This document shows positions 1 to 8,179 of a stretch of 64,000 nucleotides of DNA, piece after piece. Source of the DNA: Streptomyces fulvoviolaceus (lineage in GTDB: Bacteria; Actinomycetota; Actinomycetes; Streptomycetales; Streptomycetaceae); the NCBI RefSeq assembly GCF_000718165.1, contig NZ_JOEY01000038.1:35132-99131 (forward strand), given 5' to 3'. Each line of letters starts with the position of its first letter. The first letter of the stretch is position 1. The position numbers were made by a program, and so were the translations under genes. The notes under the pieces were generated by a model. That model was not told where the DNA came from. It saw only the letters and a list, made by a program, of their open reading frames with translations, and did no database searches.

Positions 1-129
1 GCTCGTGGTACTGGTGGGATCCGGCCAATGATCTGCTGCCGCCACAAAACGCCACAAGCGTTCATGTACAAGTCTTGACCATCAATTCTTCGCCCGTATG
101 AAACGGAAATCCCGCCGAAATAAGGGGGA
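1..129. other. Left-edge non-coding stretch
   Basis: No gene with a credible start or codon bias is visible here. The stretch lies just downstream of the regulator that ends at 130. It is less GC-rich than its surroundings and probably holds the 3' flank of that gene and perhaps a promoter for something left of the window. No hairpin is clear enough to call. Confidence 0.4.
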
Positions 130-1950
130 TCAGTCCTGGTAGCCCCTGAGCTTCCGGTACAGCGTGGCGCGGGCGATGCCCAGGGCCGCCGCCGTGCGGG
201 CCTTGTTGCCGCCGTGGCGGCGCAGGGCCTCCAGGATGGCGGCGCGCTCGGCCTGCTCCATCGGGCTCAGCGGCCGGGTCGCGGGCCCCTCGCGCACGGG
301 GTCCGGCAGCTCGGCGCGCCGGACGGGACCGGTCGTGCGACGGTGTTCGGCCAACGCCCGTACCAGGTGGGCGAGTTCCGTGATGTTGCCGGGCCACGGG
401 TGCTGCTCCAGGGCGCGCATCGCGTCCAGCGTCCAGGTGAGCGGGGGCTGTCCCGGCTCGGGCCTGGGGGTCAGGGTGGGGAGCAACTCCCTGATGTCCT
501 CCGGGCGTTCGCGCAGTGCGGGGAGGGTGACCGACCGTGCTGCCAGGGTGTCGAGCAGCCGTTGGAGACACGGGCCCGGGAGCGTTCCGGGGGTGTAGGT
601 GATCATCAGGGGCGCGGCCGGATGCGTGTCGAGCAGCGAGTTGAGGGTCGCCGTGTCGGGTGGGGTGAGGCGCTCGGCATGGCGGATGAGGAGGGCGTGA
701 CCGTCCGTCAACCCGTCGAGTGCGTCGTGGAGTTCGCCCTCCGCCGCGTCCACGGTCGACGGACTCGCGGCCAGCTGCCGTGCGAGCGAGCTCTTTCCGG
801 TGCCGCGCTCGCCGACGATCAGCAGGGGCTCGGGGTGCCTGGCCAGTTCCACCGCGCGGCCGACGGCATGCCGCCACGGCACCGATCGCCCGGCCGGTCC
901 CGGGACAGTCCGTGCGGCTGGTCCCGCCGTCCCCTCGGCCGACGTGACGGCCGCACGCGCCACCGGCTCCAACACCGCGACCGCACCGACGACCGCGCCC
1001 AGATGGGGGACAGGGGTGAGGACCGCGGTACATCCGGTGCCGTCCGGGAGCCGCATACGGCTGCCGTCCAGGAGTCGCCTACGGTACGACGCCGAAGGCG
1101 CCCCGCCGTCGGGCCGCACCACCGCATCCGAGGCGGCCGCGGACCCCGTCGGCGCCCCGTGTTCCGAGTCCCGCAGCAGGGCGACCGCCCCCCGCTCCAG
1201 CGCCTCCAGCCCCTCGGGAGACAGCAGCTGTTCCGCGGCCTCGCTGACGAACCGGTTGCGACCGTCGAGGGCGACGACCGCGCGCCCCTGTTCCCCCATG
1301 GCCCGCAGATACGCGTCCAGCAGCACCCGTTCCGCCGCCCGCGACCGCGAGAGGAGTTCCGCCTCCACGGCGATCGCCGCGGCCTCGGCGAGCGGGGCCC
1401 CCGGATGCGGTCCGCACTCGGCGCACAGCCGGGTGGTCACGGTCACCGTGCCCAGCACCCGGCCGGTCTCCGGCGCCCGCACCGGCACACTGACGGCGGA
1501 GACGTCCTGCCACAGGTCCAGGAAGTGCTCGGGACCGTGCACCTCGGCGCGGCGGCGGGTCCGCAGTGCGAGGGCCGCGCTGTTGTGGCCGACCACCCGC
1601 TCGGAGAGGTCGTAGTGGGCAGGGGCCGCCGCCGAGCCGGTCGCCCACAACACCCGTGGCCGCTCGTCGGTGAGCAGGAGCGACGCCTGTCCGGGGCCGA
1701 GCGCGGGGGCGATCCGTTCGAGCACCGGACGGGCGGCGGTCAGCAGGGCGGACTCGGGCGCGCCCGGGGAATGCCGTGGCGCCGAGTCCTGCACGTCGTG
1801 TCGTACGCCGAAGAACCGGGCCCGCTTCCACGCGGCGACGACTTCTTCCGGTATCCCGTCCGGCAGTTGCCGCCCCAGCAGGAACAGCTCGCGGGCCCTG
1901 CGCAGCGAGGCGAGGGCGGGGCGGACGGAGGGGCGCTCTGCGGTGGTCAC
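130..1950 (-). CDS. AcoR-like GAF/Fis-type transcriptional regulator, degenerate AAA+ domain
   Basis: About 606 aa. An N-terminal GAF-like sensory region is followed by an AAA+-like region with an intact Walker A (GERGTGKSS, near residue 380) and a PALRERPEDI arginine-finger segment. A C-terminal Fis-type helix-turn-helix (GGNKARTAAALGIARATLYRK) closes the protein. Architecture matches AcoR-type enhancer-binding proteins, but the GAFTGA sigma-54 contact loop is missing and Walker B is degraded (ALLIRHAERL). It should therefore act with an ordinary sigma factor, as expected in actinomycetes that lack sigma-54. A GTG at 1962 has no room for a ribosome site; the GTG at 1950 has a GGTAGGG-type site upstream and was chosen. 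Divergent from the hydroxyquinol genes, which it may control (inference). Confidence 0.8.
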   Translation of the reverse strand: MTTAERPSVRPALASLRRARELFLLGRQLPDGIPEEVVAAWKRARFFGVRHDVQDSAPRHSPGAPESALLTAARPVLERIAPALGPGQASLLLTDERPRVLWATGSAAAPAHYDLSERVVGHNSAALALRTRRRAEVHGPEHFLDLWQDVSAVSVPVRAPETGRVLGTVTVTTRLCAECGPHPGAPLAEAAAIAVEAELLSRSRAAERVLLDAYLRAMGEQGRAVVALDGRNRFVSEAAEQLLSPEGLEALERGAVALLRDSEHGAPTGSAAASDAVVRPDGGAPSASYRRRLLDGSRMRLPDGTGCTAVLTPVPHLGAVVGAVAVLEPVARAAVTSAEGTAGPAARTVPGPAGRSVPWRHAVGRAVELARHPEPLLIVGERGTGKSSLARQLAASPSTVDAAEGELHDALDGLTDGHALLIRHAERLTPPDTATLNSLLDTHPAAPLMITYTPGTLPGPCLQRLLDTLAARSVTLPALRERPEDIRELLPTLTPRPEPGQPPLTWTLDAMRALEQHPWPGNITELAHLVRALAEHRRTTGPVRRAELPDPVREGPATRPLSPMEQAERAAILEALRRHGGNKARTAAALGIARATLYRKLRGYQD

Positions 1951-2074
1951 GGCATCACTCACCCTACCGGGGACGGTTGAACGCGCAACAACATATGCGC
2001 TGCGCGTTACCGGCGCCGGTGGTGCTGCCGGGTGGCAGAGTGCGGAATGCCATGAGAAGCAACGAGGAGTGACG

Positions 2075-2434
2075 ATGGAACCCACCGGCATCACACCGAA
2101 CCTGGTCGTCCCGGACATCGCAGCCGCCCGCGACTTCTACACCGGCTACCTGGGCCTGAGCGTCGAAGGATTCAACCTCGGCTGGGTCGCCCAATTCCGT
2201 TCGCCCGACGGCCGGGCGCAGATCCAGCTGCTCACGCACGATGCCAGCGCACCCACGAACCCCGTCGTCTCGGTCAGGGTCGGTGCGGCCGTCGACGACG
2301 CGTACGCCGAGGCGCTGCGGCGCGGATACGAGATCGTGCACCCGCTCACCAATGAACCATGGGACCTGCGACGGTTCTTCGTCCGCGCCCCCGACGGCAA
2401 TGTCCTGAACATCGTCAGCCACCGGGACGACTGA
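2075..2434 (+). CDS. VOC (glyoxalase/bleomycin-resistance fold) family protein
   Basis: A 119-aa protein with the single-repeat vicinal-oxygen-chelate pattern. It has an N-terminal PNLVVPDIAAARDFYTGYLG segment and a C-terminal FFVRAPDGNVLNIVSH strand. The start has a good ribosome site (GAGGAG, 2064-2069). Family members bind a metal or small aromatics and may act as dioxygenases, isomerases or binding proteins; the reaction cannot be told from sequence. It lies between the divergent regulator and the flavin monooxygenase operon and may belong to the same regulon. No signal peptide, so cytoplasmic. Confidence 0.75.
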   Translation: MEPTGITPNLVVPDIAAARDFYTGYLGLSVEGFNLGWVAQFRSPDGRAQIQLLTHDASAPTNPVVSVRVGAAVDDAYAEALRRGYEIVHPLTNEPWDLRRFFVRAPDGNVLNIVSHRDD

Positions 2435-2475
2435 GCGGCGACCAGGAGGCGCAAGCAGATCGGCGACGGCCCACT

Positions 2476-2490
2476 GTCTCGTATTGAGAC
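2476..2490. promoter_or_regulatory. Inverted repeat, candidate operator
   Basis: GTCTC-GTATT-GAGAC, extended by one base each side to six-base arms (2475-2491). It lies 72 bp upstream of the flavin monooxygenase start, just after the VOC gene, so it could be an operator or a small hairpin. No T-run follows. Confidence 0.35.
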
Positions 2491-2522
2491 ACCCACGCTC
2501 CGGCACTCACCTACATGATCTT

Positions 2523-2541
2523 GAACAGTAGGCGCCTGTTC
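2523..2541. promoter_or_regulatory. Inverted repeat upstream of monooxygenase, candidate operator
   Basis: GAACAG-TAGGCGC-CTGTTC, six-base perfect arms with a seven-base spacer, 21 bp before the GTG start at 2563. The position fits a repressor or activator site for the hydroxyquinol operon. The cognate protein is unknown; the divergent regulator at 130-1950 is the nearest candidate. Confidence 0.4.
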
Positions 2542-2562
2542 TCATTACCTGGAGCGTTCCCC

Positions 2563-4320
2563 GTGCACACCGTCGAGCCCGATGTCGTGACCGACGTACT
2601 CATCGTCGGCAGTGGCCCCGCCGGCGCCTCCGCCGCGCTTGCTCTCAGCACCTACGGCGTACCGAACATCGTCGTCACCCGCTACGCGAGCCTCGCCGAC
2701 ACGCCCCGGGCGCACATCACCAACCAGCGCACCATGGAGGTCCTGCGCGACCTCGGTGTGGAGCAGGACGTCGTCGCGAAGGCCACGCCGCAGCACCTGA
2801 TGGGCAACACGACGTTCTGCACCAGCCTGGCCGGCGAGGAGCTCGGCCGGGTCCGCTCCTGGGGCAACGACCCGCTCGTGCAGGCCGCGCACGAGCTCGC
2901 CAGCCCCACCCGCATGTGCGACATGCCCCAGCACCTCATGGAGCCGGTGCTCGTCGACGCGGCGGTCGCGCGCGGCACGCAGCTGCGCTTCAGCACCGTC
3001 TACAAGTCCTTCGTCCAGGACGCATTCGGCGTGACGGTCACCGTCGAGGACCGGCTGCGCGGCGACGAGTACACCATCCGCGCCAAGTACCTCATCGGCG
3101 CCGACGGCGGCCGCTCGCAGGTCGCCGAGGACGCCGGGCTGCCGATGGGCGGCCAGATGGGCGTGGCCGGCAGCATCAACATCGTCTTCGACGCGGACCT
3201 GTCGAAGTACACCGCCCACCGGCCGTCCACCCTCTACTGGGTACTCGCCCCGGGCGCCACCGTCGGCGGCATCGGCGCGGGCCTGGTGCGCTGCGTGCGG
3301 CCCTGGAACGAGTGGATGATCGTCTGGGGCTACGACGTCACCGCCGGCGCCCCCGACCTGACCACCGAGTACGCCGAGTCCGTCGTACGCAAGCTGGTCG
3401 GCGACGACGAGATCCCGGTGACCATCAAGTCGTCCTCCGCCTGGACCGTCAACGAGATGTACGCCGAGACCTACTCCGACAGCCGCGTCTTCTGCGCCGG
3501 CGACGCCACGCACCGCCACCCGCCGTCCAACGGCCTCGGCTCCAACACCTCCGTCCAGGACGCCTACAACCTGGCCTGGAAGCTCAAGCACGTCCTCGAC
3601 GGCACCGCGTCCCCGAAGCTCCTGGACACCTACACCGCCGAGCGCGCCCCGATCGGCCGGCAGATCGTGACCCGCGCCAACAAGTCCATCGGCGAGACGG
3701 CTCCCGTCTTCGAGGCGCTCGACGGGCTCTCCCCGCAGACCCCCGAGCAGCTGTGGGCCAACATCGACGCCCGCAAGGACGACACCGAGGCGGCCGAGAA
3801 GCAGCGCGCGAAGCTGCGCGAGGCGATCGCCTTCAAGGTGTACGAGTTCAACGCGCACGGGGTCGACCTCAACCAGCGGTACACGTCGGAAGCGATCGTG
3901 CCCGACGGCACCGACGACCCCGGCTTCGACCGCGACCCCGAGCTGCACCACCAGCCCACCTCCCGCCCCGGCGCGAAGCTCCCGCACGCCTGGATCACCT
4001 CCGGCACCCGCACCCTGTCCACGCTCGACACCGTCGGACAGGGCCGCTTCACCCTGATCACGGGCATCGGCGGCGCGGACTGGCTGTGGGCGGCCGAGGC
4101 CCAGGACCTGGAGATCGCCACCGCCGTCATCGGGCCCGGCCAGGAGTACGAGGACCCGTACGGCGACTGGGCGCGGCTCAGCGAGGTGGCCGACGGGGGA
4201 GCGCTGCTCGTACGGCCGGACGGGTACGTCGCCTTCCGGCACGCGACGGTGGCGGCGTCCACCGAGGAGGCCGAGCGGTTGCTGACCGGGGCGGTCCGGC
4301 GGATCCTCGGGCATGCCTGA
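2563..4320 (+). CDS. FAD-dependent aromatic monooxygenase (TfdB/phenol hydroxylase-like)
   Basis: About 585 aa, group A flavoprotein monooxygenase. The N-terminal Rossmann motif is GSGPAG (residues 16-21). A mid-protein DG motif (IGADGGRS) and the GD motif AGDATHRHPPSNGLG (Asp near 314) complete the FAD/NADPH fold. The C-terminal thioredoxin-like region is typical of 2,4-dichlorophenol 6-monooxygenase and phenol hydroxylase relatives. Followed by a hydroxyquinol dioxygenase and a maleylacetate reductase, it most likely hydroxylates resorcinol or a similar phenol to hydroxyquinol (inference from context). An ATG at 2515 is in frame, but the GTG at 2563 has a GGAG site eight bases upstream and was preferred. 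Confidence 0.88.
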   Translation: MHTVEPDVVTDVLIVGSGPAGASAALALSTYGVPNIVVTRYASLADTPRAHITNQRTMEVLRDLGVEQDVVAKATPQHLMGNTTFCTSLAGEELGRVRSWGNDPLVQAAHELASPTRMCDMPQHLMEPVLVDAAVARGTQLRFSTVYKSFVQDAFGVTVTVEDRLRGDEYTIRAKYLIGADGGRSQVAEDAGLPMGGQMGVAGSINIVFDADLSKYTAHRPSTLYWVLAPGATVGGIGAGLVRCVRPWNEWMIVWGYDVTAGAPDLTTEYAESVVRKLVGDDEIPVTIKSSSAWTVNEMYAETYSDSRVFCAGDATHRHPPSNGLGSNTSVQDAYNLAWKLKHVLDGTASPKLLDTYTAERAPIGRQIVTRANKSIGETAPVFEALDGLSPQTPEQLWANIDARKDDTEAAEKQRAKLREAIAFKVYEFNAHGVDLNQRYTSEAIVPDGTDDPGFDRDPELHHQPTSRPGAKLPHAWITSGTRTLSTLDTVGQGRFTLITGIGGADWLWAAEAQDLEIATAVIGPGQEYEDPYGDWARLSEVADGGALLVRPDGYVAFRHATVAASTEEAERLLTGAVRRILGHA

Positions 4321-4338
4321 TCGGAAGGATCCCCGGAC

Positions 4339-5202
4339 ATGACCACTGAATTCACCACCCACCTCACCGAGGCGGTCGTCGACAGCCTCAAGGACACGGC
4401 CGACCCGCGCCTGCGTGAACTGCTCGCCGCCCTCACCCGCCACCTCCACGCCTTCGTCCGCGAGACCGAGCCGACGATGGAGGAGTGGGAGCAGGCGATC
4501 GGCTTCCTGACGGCGACCGGACAGACCTGCACGGACACCCGGCAGGAGTTCGTCCTCCTGTCGGACGTGCTCGGCGTCTCGATGCTCGTCGAGACGATCA
4601 ACAGCAGTGAACACGGCACCGAGAGCACCGTCCTGGGACCCTTCCACATGACCGAGTCCCCGGTCCGTGAACTCGGCGCGGACATCGACCTGGTCGGCGG
4701 CGACGAGCCGTGCGTGGTCAGCGGGCGCGTACTGTCCCGGGACGGCACGCCGCTGCCCGGCGCGGTCCTCGACGTCTGGCAGGCGAACGACCAGGGGTTC
4801 TACGACGTCCAGCAGCCCGAGGTCCAGCCGGCGGGCAACGGGCGCGGGCTGTTCACGGCGGACACCGAGGGCCGCTTCTGGTTCCGCACGTGTGTGCCGA
4901 GCCCCTACCCGATCCCCACGGACGGCCCCGTCGGCGACCTCCTGCGGGCGACGGGCCGACACCCCTACCGCCCGGCCCACATCCACTTCATCGCCTCGGC
5001 CGCAGGACATACGCCGGTCACCACGCACATCTTCGTGGCGGGCAGCGACCACCTCGACTCCGACGCCGTGTTCGCGGTCAAGGAGAGCCTCGTCCAGGAC
5101 TTCACCGAGACCGACGACCCGTCCCTGGCACGGGAGTTCGGCGTCCCGAACCCGTTCCGGCACGCGCGCTTCGACCTCGTACTCAACCCGGTGCAGTCAT
5201 GA
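4339..5202 (+). CDS. Hydroxyquinol 1,2-dioxygenase (intradiol)
   Basis: 287 aa. An N-terminal helical dimerisation domain characteristic of catechol/hydroxyquinol dioxygenases is followed by the beta-sandwich catalytic domain. The four non-heme Fe(III) ligands are visible: Tyr155 (GFYDVQ), Tyr190 (PSPYPIP), His214 and His216 (PAHIHF). It opens the ring of 1,2,4-trihydroxybenzene between the hydroxyls to give maleylacetate. The maleylacetate reductase overlapping its stop supports hydroxyquinol over catechol as substrate. ATG with ribosome site GGAAGGA at 4322-4328; 18 bp after the monooxygenase, same operon. Cytoplasmic. Confidence 0.9.
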   Translation: MTTEFTTHLTEAVVDSLKDTADPRLRELLAALTRHLHAFVRETEPTMEEWEQAIGFLTATGQTCTDTRQEFVLLSDVLGVSMLVETINSSEHGTESTVLGPFHMTESPVRELGADIDLVGGDEPCVVSGRVLSRDGTPLPGAVLDVWQANDQGFYDVQQPEVQPAGNGRGLFTADTEGRFWFRTCVPSPYPIPTDGPVGDLLRATGRHPYRPAHIHFIASAAGHTPVTTHIFVAGSDHLDSDAVFAVKESLVQDFTETDDPSLAREFGVPNPFRHARFDLVLNPVQS

Positions 5203-6269
5203 GGGAGTTCGCCTACGAGGCCCAGCCCATGCGGGTCGTCCTGCGGCCCGGAGCCTCGGTCACCGCAACCCCGGGCGAGGCCGAACGCCTGGGCCTGCGA
5301 CGGCTGTTGGTGGTCAGCGGAGCACGGGGCGCGGACACGGCCCGAGCCGTCGCGGACGCGCTCGGCGGCGCCTGCGTCGGGCTGCACGCCGAGGCCCGGA
5401 TGCACGTACCGGTGGAGGTCGCCGACCGGGCCGTCGAAGTGGCGCGCGCCGCGGGCGCCGACGGCTGCGTGGCCGTCGGCGGCGGGTCCGCGATCGGCCT
5501 CGGCAAGGTGATCGCGCTGCGCACCGGCATGCCGGTGATCGCCGTCCCCTCGACGTACTCCGGCTCCGAGATGACCCCGGTCTGGGGTCTGACCGAACAC
5601 GGTGCCAAGCGCACCGGCCGCGACCCGTCGGTCCTGCCGCGCAGTGTCGTCTACGACCCCGAGCTCACCCTGTCGCTCCCGGTGGGCCTGTCCGTGACCA
5701 GCGGGATCAACGCCGTGGCGCACGCGGCCGAGGCCCTGTACGCGCCGGACGCCTCGCCGCTGGTGTCGCTCATGGCCGAGGAGGGCGCACGGGCCATGAC
5801 CGGTGCCCTGACAGGGGTGGCCGCAGATCCCCGGGACCTGGACGCCCGTGGGCGGGCCCTCTACGGAGCCTGGCTGTGCGGTGCCGCGCTCGGTGCGACC
5901 ACCATGGGGCTCCACCACAAGCTGTGCCATGTCCTCGGGGGCACCTTCGGGCTGCCGCACGCCGAGACCCACACGGTCGTCCTGCCGTACGCCCTCGCCT
6001 ACAACGCGTCCGCCGCGCCCGAGGCCATGGCGGCGCTCGGCCGAGCGCTGGACAGCGACGATGCCCCAGGGGCCCTGTGGGAACTCTCCGGGCGCCTCGG
6101 CGCACCCCGCTCGCTGGCCGAACTCGGGCTCAGGGAAGCCGACTTGACGGTGGCGGCGCATGCGGCGACCGGGCAGGCGTATGCCAACCCGCGGCCGATC
6201 AGCGAGGAGGGCGTACTGGGCGTCCTGAGATCGGCCTACGCCGGCGACCGGCCGCAATCGAAGCCCTGA
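5199..6269 (+). CDS. Maleylacetate reductase
   Basis: 356 aa, iron-containing alcohol dehydrogenase superfamily, maleylacetate reductase branch. The nucleotide-binding glycine motif is VAVGGGSAIGLGK; the substrate-side segment is VPSTYSGSEMTPVWG. The C-terminal helical domain carries the histidine-rich HHKLCHVLGG and LPHAETH segments. It reduces maleylacetate to 3-oxoadipate with NAD(P)H, feeding the beta-ketoadipate pathway. The ATG overlaps the dioxygenase stop (ATGA), indicating translational coupling. No later beta-ketoadipate genes follow, so the final steps must be encoded elsewhere. Confidence 0.9.
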   Translation: MREFAYEAQPMRVVLRPGASVTATPGEAERLGLRRLLVVSGARGADTARAVADALGGACVGLHAEARMHVPVEVADRAVEVARAAGADGCVAVGGGSAIGLGKVIALRTGMPVIAVPSTYSGSEMTPVWGLTEHGAKRTGRDPSVLPRSVVYDPELTLSLPVGLSVTSGINAVAHAAEALYAPDASPLVSLMAEEGARAMTGALTGVAADPRDLDARGRALYGAWLCGAALGATTMGLHHKLCHVLGGTFGLPHAETHTVVLPYALAYNASAAPEAMAALGRALDSDDAPGALWELSGRLGAPRSLAELGLREADLTVAAHAATGQAYANPRPISEEGVLGVLRSAYAGDRPQSKP

Positions 6270-6303
6270 TCGACTTACCGATGAAAACCGAAAGGTGAAC
6301 ACC

Positions 6304-7215
6304 ATGCCCCTCGGACTGGTCCGGCGGCGATTCAGGAATGCCCCCGGAGGCGCCGCGGGCCACACGCTTCCCGTCCCGGCCGGCGCGGGTGTCGTCGTCC
6401 GCGAGATCCTGGACCCGGTGAACCAGCCCCTGGGCGGCGCCGATGTGACGGTGACGGAACTGCGCAGCCACCAGGTCGCGGCACGCGGCACCACGGACCC
6501 GTACGGCATGTTCATGGCCGTCCTGCCGCCGGGCAGTTACAGCCTGCTGATGATGGCCGAGGGACTGGAGCCGCACCGGGAGACCGTCGAGGTCGTCGCC
6601 GACGCGGGGTTCTCCTCGCAGCAGGTGTGGCTTCAGCCGGCCCGGCAGGCCGAACTCCCGGTCCCCGGAACCTGGCTCTTCGACCCGCCGCACACGGCGA
6701 TCCGCTTCATCGCCAAGCATGTCGGCATGGCCCATGTGCACGGCCGTTTCGAACGATTCGAGGGCGGCATCCAGGTCACCCAGGACGTGTCCGAGTCCCG
6801 TGTCCACGTGCGCATCGACGCGTCGAGCATCACCACGGGCAACAACACCCGTGACACGCACCTGCGTTCCGCCGACTTCCTCGACGTCGACCACTTTCCG
6901 TACATCGACTTCAGGAGCACCCGCTTCGCCTACCGGGGCGGCAGCAAGTGGAACCTGCTGGGCACCCTGACCATGCACGGCGTGAGCCGGTCGATGTCGC
7001 TGGACACCAGCTACCTGGGCATGGTCAACGGCGGCTACGGCGAGGAGTTGCGCTGCGCCGCCCTGGCCAAGGCGGAGCTGCACCGCGAGGACTACACCCT
7101 CAACTGGCGTTCCATGCTGGCGCGTGGCATCGCCGTGGTCGGCCCCACGGTCCAACTGGAGCTGGATGTCCAGGCGATGTACCGCACGCACGACACACCG
7201 ACGCCGCCGGAGTGA
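6304..7215 (+). CDS. YceI-domain protein with N-terminal transthyretin-like domain
   Basis: About 303 aa. Residues ~25-110 look like a carboxypeptidase-regulatory/transthyretin-like beta-sandwich (DPVNQPLGGADVTVTE ... PPGSYSLLMMAEG). Residues ~120-300 are a YceI lipocalin-like domain (GTWLFDPPHTAIRFIAKH; TLTMHGVSRSMSL). YceI proteins bind polyisoprenoids or amphiphiles in a beta-barrel; no catalytic role is established. There is no clear signal peptide. The ATG at 6304 sits nine bases after AAAGG and was preferred over the GTG at 6295. It is the last gene of the hydroxyquinol operon, before a terminator; binding a hydrophobic aromatic is a guess. Confidence 0.8.
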   Translation: MPLGLVRRRFRNAPGGAAGHTLPVPAGAGVVVREILDPVNQPLGGADVTVTELRSHQVAARGTTDPYGMFMAVLPPGSYSLLMMAEGLEPHRETVEVVADAGFSSQQVWLQPARQAELPVPGTWLFDPPHTAIRFIAKHVGMAHVHGRFERFEGGIQVTQDVSESRVHVRIDASSITTGNNTRDTHLRSADFLDVDHFPYIDFRSTRFAYRGGSKWNLLGTLTMHGVSRSMSLDTSYLGMVNGGYGEELRCAALAKAELHREDYTLNWRSMLARGIAVVGPTVQLELDVQAMYRTHDTPTPPE

Positions 7216-7217
7216 TG

Positions 7218-7235
7218 ACGACCCGGTCGTTTTTT
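7218..7235 (+). terminator. Intrinsic terminator after the hydroxyquinol operon
   Basis: Stem ACGAC (7218-7222) and GTCGT (7226-7230) with a CCG loop, directly followed by five more T (7231-7235). It starts three bases after the YceI stop codon. The stem is short, but the T-run is unusual in DNA this GC-rich. Confidence 0.6.
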
Positions 7236-7315
7236 GCCGGTTACTGGGGCCACTCCGGGCACGGATCGGGCGCATGATGACGCCGACCAAGTGTTCCCCA
7301 TGACCGGAGGCACAG

Positions 7316-8179
7316 ATGGACATCGGTATCGGTCTTCCCAACACGGTCCCCGGAACCGAAGGAAAGGCCCTCATCGACTGGGCGGGCAGGGCGGAGGAAG
7401 CGGGGTTCAGCACCCTCGGCACGATCGGGCGGCTGGTGTACTCGGGCTACGAGGAGCTGATCGCCCTCGCCGCGGCCGCGGCGGTCACCAGCCGGATCCG
7501 GCTGACGACCAGCGTGCTGCTCGCGCCGCTGTACACCAACACCGCGCTGCTCGCCAAGCAGGCGGCCTCGCTCGACCGACTCTCCGCCGGGCGCCTCGTC
7601 CTGGGAGTGGCCCTGGGTGGGCGCGACGACGACTACGCCGCCAGCGGGCTGTCCACCAAGGGCAGGGGGCGTCGGCTGGAGGAACAGCTGACCGAGATGA
7701 AGCGCGTCTGGTCCGGCGAGGAGCGCGGACTCGCCGGCGCGATAGGGCCGGAGCCCGTGCGCAGCGGTGGCCCCGAGCTCATCCTGGGCGGCTCGACCGA
7801 GACCGCCTTCGAGCGCGTGGCCCGGCTGGGCGACGGCTGGATCATGGGCGGTGGTACGCCCGACATGTTCGCCGAGGCCGCGCCCGGTGTCGATGCCGCC
7901 TGGCGGAAGGCCGGGCGCGAGGGCACGGCACGGAAGCTGTCGTTGGCCTACTTCGCGCTGGGGCCAGGCGCCCACGCGCAGGCCAATGCCTACCTGCTGG
8001 ACTACTACGGCTTCCTCGGCGACTTCGCCCGCCAGGTCGTGGCGGGGGCCGCGGTGAGTGCGGAGATGGTCAAGTCCACTGTCGCTGCGTTCGAAGCGGG
8101 CGGCTGCGACGAGCTCATCTTCGTCCCCACCGGATCAGGGCTCGACCAGGTCGGCCTGCTCGCCGAGGCGATCGCCTGA
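7316..8179 (+). CDS. LLM-class flavin-dependent oxidoreductase
   Basis: 287 aa, luciferase-like (bacterial luciferase TIM-barrel) fold. The N-terminus MDIGIGLPNTVPG, the TSRIRLTTSVLLAPLY strand and the LDRLSAGRLVLGVALGG signature are typical. Family members use FMN or F420; actinomycetes hold many of both and the cofactor cannot be assigned here. Start ATG has a GGAGG site at 7305-7309. It is a lone gene after a terminator. Its last 45 bp overlap the end of the convergent MFS gene. Substrate unknown. Confidence 0.8.
   Translation: MDIGIGLPNTVPGTEGKALIDWAGRAEEAGFSTLGTIGRLVYSGYEELIALAAAAAVTSRIRLTTSVLLAPLYTNTALLAKQAASLDRLSAGRLVLGVALGGRDDDYAASGLSTKGRGRRLEEQLTEMKRVWSGEERGLAGAIGPEPVRSGGPELILGGSTETAFERVARLGDGWIMGGGTPDMFAEAAPGVDAAWRKAGREGTARKLSLAYFALGPGAHAQANAYLLDYYGFLGDFARQVVAGAAVSAEMVKSTVAAFEAGGCDELIFVPTGSGLDQVGLLAEAIA

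Noticed and set aside
214..1980. 588-codon plus-strand frame opposite the AcoR-like regulator
   Set aside because: Low-complexity Arg/Gly/Pro composition and no motif; the minus-strand frame has clear domains.
2545..5163. Long open frame (872 codons) on the minus strand opposite the hydroxyquinol genes
   Set aside because: It lies antisense to three well-recognised enzymes, has no family motif and is explained by high third-position GC keeping opposite frames open.
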